Below are positions 44,736 to 49,184 of a stretch of DNA of 49,184 nt, piece by piece. Below the pieces are notes generated by a model. The model made no database searches, was not told the origin of the DNA, and saw only the letters and a list, made by a program, of their open reading frames with translations. The position numbers and the translations under genes were made by a program. Within the stretch, counting starts at the first letter, position 1. The number at the start of each line of letters is the position of its first letter. This DNA comes from BOG-933 sp037147415 (GTDB lineage Bacteria; Pseudomonadota; Alphaproteobacteria; Azospirillales; Azospirillaceae), in the NCBI GenBank assembly GCA_037147415.1, contig JBAWVF010000009.1:1-49184 (forward strand), given 5' to 3'.

Positions 44736-46832
44736 TCAACTGCGCGCTATGGTCAGTTCGGCAATGTCCTTCATCAAGGGAATTTCTGCCAGTGCCCGGC
44801 CGTCATAGAGCGCACGGGCAACCAGGGCGAACTCGTGCCAAAGCGGCAGTCGGGGCGAGATGACCCCGCCCTTAAGCCACAGCGCCATCCACACCAGTCG
44901 TTCCGCCCATATCGAGCGCCGGGGCTCGAGCACATCGGCCAGCACCGCAGCGACCGCTTTGGCCTTTGAGCGGCTGTGGCGCGCGCATGCGCTGCGTGCG
45001 GTGTCGTCATCCTCAAACCACGAGCCGCCAAGCTCGTCTATTTTGGTCCAGCCGGTGGCGCCGCGCACCACGGCGGCCCGATCGATTTCCGGGGGAAGCT
45101 CACGCAGCAGCAGATCGAGTTCGCCCTCGGCATTCAACCACTCCGCACGCCAATCCGCTGCGCCCAGTGCTTCGGCCAACTCCAGCAGCGCCAAGGGGGC
45201 CATTCGTCCGGCTTCGACGCCGATGGCCAGCGCGTGACGCACCATGCGGTCGAAATGGACGCGAGACACCGGCCCGGCCAGCACTTGACCGCCCACGCCC
45301 TCGAGCATGGCTTCGGCTTCCCGCTTGGTCAGGCCGCTCTCGGCGATGACATCGCGCACACCGAAGCTTTGTTTGATCAGGATGCCGCCGAACAGATGGC
45401 GAGAGCCGGCCTTTGCCAACCCGACCAGACTGAGGCAGCCCGAGCCGTCGACGGAGGTGGCCTGGAGCGTCTTGGCTTGTCCGACCGGCCAGGGTGCGCA
45501 ATCAACGCCGGCCAGCCGCGCCTTGCGGACCGCGTGGTCGACGGCGGGCCGTTCCGACTCCGGCAACCATGACCGCAGCGCAATCAGCCGACGCAGGCCT
45601 GCGGACGAAAGCCGCTTATCCGTTGCCATCTTTTCCAACGCAGCCGCGGCGGCGCGGCGTGAACTTGCCTCGGGGGCCAGCAGAATCAGCGGCAGCACAT
45701 CGCGCAAGGCCGGTAAAGGCGCTTCGCTAACCATCATCACGCCGACATTGGCAAAGTCCGGTGGCATCATGGTCATGGCATCGAATAAATGCGCGGCAAT
45801 GCGGAAAGGATCGCCACCACCGGTTGCGACAATTTCTTCTAAAAGGCGCATGATATCGGCGCCGGCCTCTCCGATCGGAGGAACGTCCGAGGCAAGTTCC
45901 AGCGATGCGGCGCGTACTTCGGGCCGAATATCAATTTTCGCGCGGTCAAGTGCGATGACCAACGCTTGCCACGTGTTAATCTCCATTCCCGGCTTGGTTG
46001 CCATCGCCAGCAGATCGGATTGGTAGCGATCAATCATTGAGATTGCCCAACCGTGTTTACGCTCGGCCTTAAAGCGGATTTCCTCCAGTTGCTTCTCCAG
46101 CAGAGTTTGCCACGCGAGCAAAAGTTGCGACTCGGTGCCCGCTGCGGCGGCGGCGATAAAACCATCCCGAATCACCCAGAGTGCTTCCGGGGTAACAGCC
46201 AGAAATTGTGAATCCGCCGGCGCAATCGACGTATCGCTCTGGCGACCGCCGGGGGCGCGTAAGCCGCGAACAATCGCGGTGACCCTGGCCTTGATGCGGG
46301 GATCGCCGATCGGATCAAGGCTGCCTCCGAACAAGGAAGCCAGCGAGGTTTCCGCCTCGTCCCGGTCGTCTTCGGTCTCGATCAGCATGTCGATAAATTG
46401 GGTGACAAGATTGACCGCTCTGGTCCGGTCGCCCCGAAAGCGGTCGACACCGCCGGCGATCAAAACCCGATCATCAACATCGTAAATAACCATGACTTCG
46501 GCGGAAAATTCTTCTTCCTCAATTACTACCGTGAATTCGTTCAGCGCGGGTAGGGCGACTAATCCGACGCTGTAACCACCGGGGCGGCGCCAGACTTGAA
46601 CATATTGTGAATCGGGTTTTTCTTCGGTTCGACTTTTGCTGCTTTTACGCCCGGCCGCAGATTTACGCCCGGCCGCCTTTATCCGGCGATGATAGGATTT
46701 AAGGGTATCTTGGTCTTGGAACGCCGAATCAAGCACCACTTCCGCCAGTTCAAGCAGGCGGAATGAAACAAAGTCGCGCACCGGATCGACGACCCAGGTC
46801 GACTCATCGGTCTGTGAGGAAGAGGACACCAT
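44736..46832 (-). CDS. Large soluble protein of unknown function (698 residues)
   Basis: I do not recognise a family. The protein has no signal peptide or membrane helix. Its first 45 residues look helical ('FRLLELAEVVLDSAF'), then comes a basic segment with a duplicated hexapeptide 'AAGRKS' at about residues 52-63. The rest is acidic and Ala/Leu-rich with many helical stretches and few motifs; 'LPALRDVLPLILLAPEASSR' and similar segments suggest a helical repeat (HEAT-like) scaffold, by inference only. Length and uniform codon use argue for a real gene. It faces the L,D-transpeptidase gene tail to tail and is divergent from the STAS gene. Confidence 0.7.
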   Translation of the reverse strand: MVSSSSQTDESTWVVDPVRDFVSFRLLELAEVVLDSAFQDQDTLKSYHRRIKAAGRKSAAGRKSSKSRTEEKPDSQYVQVWRRPGGYSVGLVALPALNEFTVVIEEEEFSAEVMVIYDVDDRVLIAGGVDRFRGDRTRAVNLVTQFIDMLIETEDDRDEAETSLASLFGGSLDPIGDPRIKARVTAIVRGLRAPGGRQSDTSIAPADSQFLAVTPEALWVIRDGFIAAAAAGTESQLLLAWQTLLEKQLEEIRFKAERKHGWAISMIDRYQSDLLAMATKPGMEINTWQALVIALDRAKIDIRPEVRAASLELASDVPPIGEAGADIMRLLEEIVATGGGDPFRIAAHLFDAMTMMPPDFANVGVMMVSEAPLPALRDVLPLILLAPEASSRRAAAAALEKMATDKRLSSAGLRRLIALRSWLPESERPAVDHAVRKARLAGVDCAPWPVGQAKTLQATSVDGSGCLSLVGLAKAGSRHLFGGILIKQSFGVRDVIAESGLTKREAEAMLEGVGGQVLAGPVSRVHFDRMVRHALAIGVEAGRMAPLALLELAEALGAADWRAEWLNAEGELDLLLRELPPEIDRAAVVRGATGWTKIDELGGSWFEDDDTARSACARHSRSKAKAVAAVLADVLEPRRSIWAERLVWMALWLKGGVISPRLPLWHEFALVARALYDGRALAEIPLMKDIAELTIARS
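46644..46679. repeat. 18-bp tandem duplication inside the unknown 698-residue protein gene
   Basis: Copies 46644-46661 and 46662-46679 share TTTACGCCCGGCCGC. The 18-bp period keeps frame and adds one 'AAGRKS'-type hexapeptide. Confidence 0.8.
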
Positions 46833-46992
46833 GGCCGGTCACAATCCCGAAGCATAAAGCGTAAAAGTCGTTTTGACCATGGCATGCCCGACCCTGCTCC
46901 GGCAAGCGTTACCCCATGCCTGGATATTGAAGCCGCTCTTGCGTCGCAAAAGAAAGCGCGCTAGCTAACTGTTGAGCCGATATGCCGTGGGG

Positions 46993-47040
46993 TGTGGCCG
47001 GGGGTGTGGCCGGGGGTGTGGCCGGGGGTGTGGCCGGGGG
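46993..47040. repeat. Four perfect 12-bp tandem repeats before the STAS gene
   Basis: TGTGGCCGGGGG is repeated four times without a mismatch, followed by TGTG and then the ATG at 47045. Each unit carries a G-run that could act as ribosome site and a GTG in the STAS frame. The period is a multiple of three, so copy number does not change the frame. Confidence 0.9.
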
Positions 47041-47044
47041 TGTG

Positions 47045-47347
47045 ATGGAGTACGAACTTCAACAGACGACCGACTTCCTCGTTATCCGCCTGAGCGGGCG
47101 TCTGAGCTTTGGCGACCATCGTACATTCAGTGAAATCGTCAATCGGATCGCGCTTGCCGGGGAGCGCCACACTATTGTTGATGTCACCGACTTGGCCTCT
47201 ATCGATTCGACCGGATTTGGTATGTTAGTGGTTGCCAAAGAAGTGGCGACCAAGGCTTCGGGTGGGTTTCGCATCCGTAACGCTAATGATCAATTCGTAT
47301 CACTCGCAGAACGAGTTTGTGCCGACCGTGTCATGCGTATCGATTGA
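47045..47347 (+). CDS. STAS domain protein (anti-anti-sigma-factor-like)
   Basis: This 100-residue protein is a single STAS domain, as in anti-sigma-factor antagonists of the SpoIIAA type. 'HTIVDVTDLASIDSTGFGML' carries the conserved Asp-Ser-Thr-Gly, where Ser is the usual phosphorylation site. The ATG at 47045 lies right after the 12-bp repeats with a G-run as ribosome site. An ATG at 46982 would translate the repeats as (VAGG)n but has no ribosome site. No partner kinase or anti-sigma gene lies in the window. Confidence 0.8.
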   Translation: MEYELQQTTDFLVIRLSGRLSFGDHRTFSEIVNRIALAGERHTIVDVTDLASIDSTGFGMLVVAKEVATKASGGFRIRNANDQFVSLAERVCADRVMRID

Positions 47348-47449
47348 GCCATGGTATCTTTTGAAAGGTGCATTGAAAATTATCGAACATCGACACGCGG
47401 GCTTGCACGCCGGTTTGGCCCGATGTAGCATTAAACCGCAACACTACTT

Positions 47450-48259
47450 ATGATGGCGCTTATAATGTTTAACAGTATACTGTCGTACGATGGATATATG
47501 TTTGCCTTTATCGCCGTATTTGGAACAGTAGTCGCGGCATGTTTTTTGCTCTGGATAACCCAACGCTCTAGATATTCCGACTTTATTAAAGAATTTCGCG
47601 GAGTTGTAGCCCCGTTTATCGGAATACCGGGAATTCTATTTGCTTTGAATTTAGTTTTTCTGGCAAATGATACGTGGATTGCTCACGATCGCGCACAAAG
47701 TGCAGTCTATCAAGAAGCCAGTGCTTTGAGTAGTATCATGGTTGTGGCAAAACTTTTGCCGGATCCCGCCAAAACAAATATAATGACTATCGTAAAACAA
47801 TATGTCTCTGATGTTGTTGACATTGAATGGGACAAGCTATCCAGGCGCGAGATTGAATACAGTACTTATAATGACATTGATGCCCTTGTTTCCATCGTAA
47901 TGGACCGCAGTGTTTCCGAGGAAGTTAACGGGAATACGCATAAGTATATCATATCTCAGCTTGAGAAGCTGAAAGAGTCTCATTTGCAAAGAGTCATTCT
48001 AAGCAAAACCCATATTAATTCGTTGAAGTGGCTGAGTATGGCATTTCTCGGGTTTATCACAATGATTTCAATTGTCATGGTTCATGTTGATCAGGTTAAG
48101 GCTGAACTGATTGCAGTTCTTATTTTTGCATCGGCAGCGACACCAACGGCAGTTATAGTATTGATACAGGGCAACCCGTTCCAGCAACCGACCGCACTGG
48201 TTTCATCCCCCATTTCTTGTGTTGTCAAATCACCCGATGAGTGTAAGCGTCTGCCATAA
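47450..48259 (+). CDS. DUF4239/bestrophin-like membrane protein
   Basis: This 269-residue protein has four hydrophobic helices: about residues 17-36 ('MFAFIAVFGTVVAACFLLW'), 50-70 ('VVAPFIGIPGILFALNLVFL'), 195-214 ('SMAFLGFITMISIVMVHV') and 220-240 ('LIAVLIFASAATPTAVIVLI'). The long central loop is helical. Two helices, a loop and two helices is the DUF4239 layout. The start is uncertain because no ribosome site precedes the first ATGs. The coding sequence is visibly more AT-rich than its neighbours, which suggests later acquisition. A repeat pair follows. Confidence 0.65.
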   Translation: MMALIMFNSILSYDGYMFAFIAVFGTVVAACFLLWITQRSRYSDFIKEFRGVVAPFIGIPGILFALNLVFLANDTWIAHDRAQSAVYQEASALSSIMVVAKLLPDPAKTNIMTIVKQYVSDVVDIEWDKLSRREIEYSTYNDIDALVSIVMDRSVSEEVNGNTHKYIISQLEKLKESHLQRVILSKTHINSLKWLSMAFLGFITMISIVMVHVDQVKAELIAVLIFASAATPTAVIVLIQGNPFQQPTALVSSPISCVVKSPDECKRLP

Positions 48260-48295
48260 GTTATTGATAATGGTGTGTAACATGAATCTCTCTTT

Positions 48296-48427
48296 CATGC
48301 CTATCGGGTTAACGCAGACGCCCACAATGGGTAGATTGCAGAATGGTAGGGTTTGGCGGAAACACAGGCGATTTTCTGAGAGCTGCCCCCATATCTGGTA
48401 TGTGTCTGCGTCAACCCGATAGGCATG
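48296..48427. repeat. Inverted repeat pair of the CATGCCTATCGG family (MITE- or BIME-like)
   Basis: The left arm starts at 48296 (CATGCCTATCGGGTTAACGC) and the right arm, read on the minus strand from 48427, begins CATGCCTATCGGGTTGACGC. They match over the first 23 bases except for one, and enclose about 85 bp. The unit carries no transposase. A third copy in the left-arm orientation lies at 49137. Confidence 0.75.
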
Positions 48428-48507
48428 GTTTCAACCTCGTCGAGGGCGCCGGCTAAGGCCGCTGAGGGCGCAACGACATAATTTCGCGGTGGGGGGATAG
48501 TAGTCAT
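48301..48507 (-). CDS. Small unknown protein whose C-terminus is encoded by the repeat
   Basis: This 68-residue frame starts with ATG at 48507, overlapping the stop of the upstream gene by ATGA, with GGAG about 7 nt upstream. The first 26 residues ('MTTIPPPRNYVVAPSA' onward) precede the repeat. From 'MPIGLTQTHTRYG' onward the sequence is read out of the inverted repeat pair. I infer a small coupled gene whose end was replaced by repeat insertion. Function is unknown. Confidence 0.45.
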   Translation of the reverse strand: MTTIPPPRNYVVAPSAALAGALDEVETMPIGLTQTHTRYGGSSQKIACVSAKPYHSAIYPLWASALTR

Positions 48508-48881
48508 GATTGCTCCGGGGTCCAGTAATTCTGGCGCGCAATTTCACGCGACCAAGCTTCCAGGGTCGCCGCCGCAAGGTCGATGAGGGCGGGGATGCGG
48601 TCCTCATGGGCGAGGCCGGCACGCTCGAAGGCATCAAGGGCGGTACGCAAATGAGCGGCCAAGGCCTCTCGCTCGTCGCGTCCGATCAGCGAGGTCAGTT
48701 CGCCCCGGCGATCGACCGTACGCAGCAAAAAAGGGGCGTCGACGGCTGTAATTTCGCGACGCATCAGCGGACCGAGCAGCCAGCCGGTTTGCGGGGCGCT
48801 CGCCCAAGACGCCAAGCGAATGCTCTTGTCCATGATTTGGGCGTGGAGGTCGCGCGCCTGAACCGACATTCCCTTGATCAC
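48504..48881 (-). CDS. Unknown 125-residue protein of a small operon
   Basis: I recognise no family. The protein is soluble and probably mostly helical, with 'REALAAHLRTALDAFERAG' and 'LIDLAAATLEAWSREIA' as helical stretches. A GTG at 48881 or an ATG at 48869 could be the start; neither has a well-spaced ribosome site. It lies 21 bp after a 51-residue frame and overlaps the following small gene by ATGA, so the three form a compact operon on the minus strand. Confidence 0.6.
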   Translation of the reverse strand: MIKGMSVQARDLHAQIMDKSIRLASWASAPQTGWLLGPLMRREITAVDAPFLLRTVDRRGELTSLIGRDEREALAAHLRTALDAFERAGLAHEDRIPALIDLAAATLEAWSREIARQNYWTPEQS

Positions 48882-48902
48882 GTTCGGTCCAAGGCTATCA
48901 AC

Positions 48903-49058
48903 TCAACGCCCGGCCGCCCCCAGGATATGGAGTGCGGTCGTCAGCCCTTCATCGATTATCGGGCCGCCGGCTTGGGCGGCGCGAGTGGCGCCGACCGCCT
49001 CGAACAAGCGTCGGAACGGAATGCCGGCTAAAGTATCGGGTACAGTATCGTCGGGCAT
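48903..49058 (-). CDS. Putative 51-residue protein, first gene of the small operon
   Basis: The frame runs from ATG at 49058 to TGA at 48903 and begins 'MPDDTVPDTLAGIPFRRLF'. GGAG lies about 8 nt upstream of the ATG. The product looks helical with an Ala/Gly-rich middle. It is short and of unknown family, but the ribosome site and the tight spacing to the next gene support it. Confidence 0.45.
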   Translation of the reverse strand: MPDDTVPDTLAGIPFRRLFEAVGATRAAQAGGPIIDEGLTTALHILGAAGR

Positions 49059-49136
49059 GAAGGACTCCACTTTAAAACAGTGAAGGTTGTCTATCGTCGC
49101 GGCCTCCCGCCGGCGTAGGTTTCAACATCATCAAGG

Positions 49137-49184
49137 CATGCCTATCGGCTTGACGCACACACCCACTAGATATAGTATTTTCCA
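49137..49184. repeat. Third copy of the CATGCCTATCGG repeat, cut by the window edge
   Basis: It starts CATGCCTATCGGCTTGACGC and continues ACACACCCACTAGATAT, matching the right arm of the pair at 48296-48427 over about 38 bp with few mismatches. Orientation is the same as the left arm. Its partner, if any, lies beyond the window. Confidence 0.7.

Noticed and set aside
46961..47170. Minus-strand frame encoding repeated HTPG units
   Set aside because: It is the reverse of the 12-bp repeats before the STAS gene and has no ribosome site.
48296..49184. CRISPR-like array
   Set aside because: Only three copies, in mixed orientation and with unequal spacing of about 0.1 and 0.7 kb, so not a CRISPR.

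Overview
This 49-kb window is a GC-rich, gene-dense piece of an alphaproteobacterial chromosome, most likely Rhodospirillales. The evidence is the gene content and order: rpmH-rnpA-yidD-yidC-engB, a full suf operon led by an Rrf2 regulator, UPF0262 next to a low-molecular-weight phosphatase, a short-form HisG, fsa divergent from priA, and a GTP-dependent PEP carboxykinase. No phage, integrase, transposase or CRISPR array is visible. This is largely housekeeping DNA with small accessory pieces.

Layout. 1-3.0 kb (minus strand): a TPR/methyltransferase protein cut by the window edge, a phosphatase, UPF0262 and hisG. 3.2-7.6 kb (plus): two small membrane proteins, then ppk and ppx for polyphosphate synthesis and breakdown. 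7.7-12.5 kb: an RHH/HTH-like regulator, a MaoC hydratase, ribF, tRNA-Val(CAC), a winged-helix protein and two unknown envelope proteins. 12.5-20.3 kb: an RND pump, a DUF975 membrane protein, DUF484, fsa and priA. 20.4-27.8 kb: yjdM, an unknown secreted protein, and the operon rrf2-sufBCDSU-sufT-sufA with a readable promoter and an overlapping IscR-like operator. 27.9-32.5 kb (plus): M32 carboxypeptidase, MoxR ATPase, a DUF47/Pit phosphate-uptake pair and a NUDIX hydrolase. 32.6-36.6 kb (minus): an FHA protein and the rpmH-rnpA-yidD-yidC-engB cluster with its promoter. 36.8-43.3 kb: a small Cys protein, a YjfB-like protein, nth, a second winged-helix paralogue, pckG, apaG, folE and an acyltransferase. 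43.4-49.2 kb: bacteriohemerythrin, an L,D-transpeptidase, a 698-residue protein of unknown function, a STAS protein, a relatively AT-rich DUF4239 membrane protein, and a small unknown operon bordered by copies of a repeat family.

How the genes fit together. ppk/ppx and DUF47/Pit both serve phosphate metabolism. The suf operon builds Fe-S clusters and appears to be controlled by an Fe-S-sensing Rrf2 protein; nth is one likely Fe-S client. The rpmH-engB block makes components for ribosomes, RNase P and the membrane insertase.

The most unusual signals are not the annotated genes. Short tandem duplications recur at gene boundaries: across stop codons (near 1.2, 16.4 and 37.1 kb), at a start codon (44.1 kb) and as a 12-bp repeat array feeding a start codon (47.0 kb). 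A repeat family beginning CATGCCTATCGG occurs three times in the last 0.9 kb; one inverted pair supplies the C-terminus of a small translationally coupled gene. Two start codons sit about 16-22 bp behind terminator-like hairpins. GTAC sites are densely clustered in the flavokinase half of ribF. All of this was read by eye; no search or statistical test was run.
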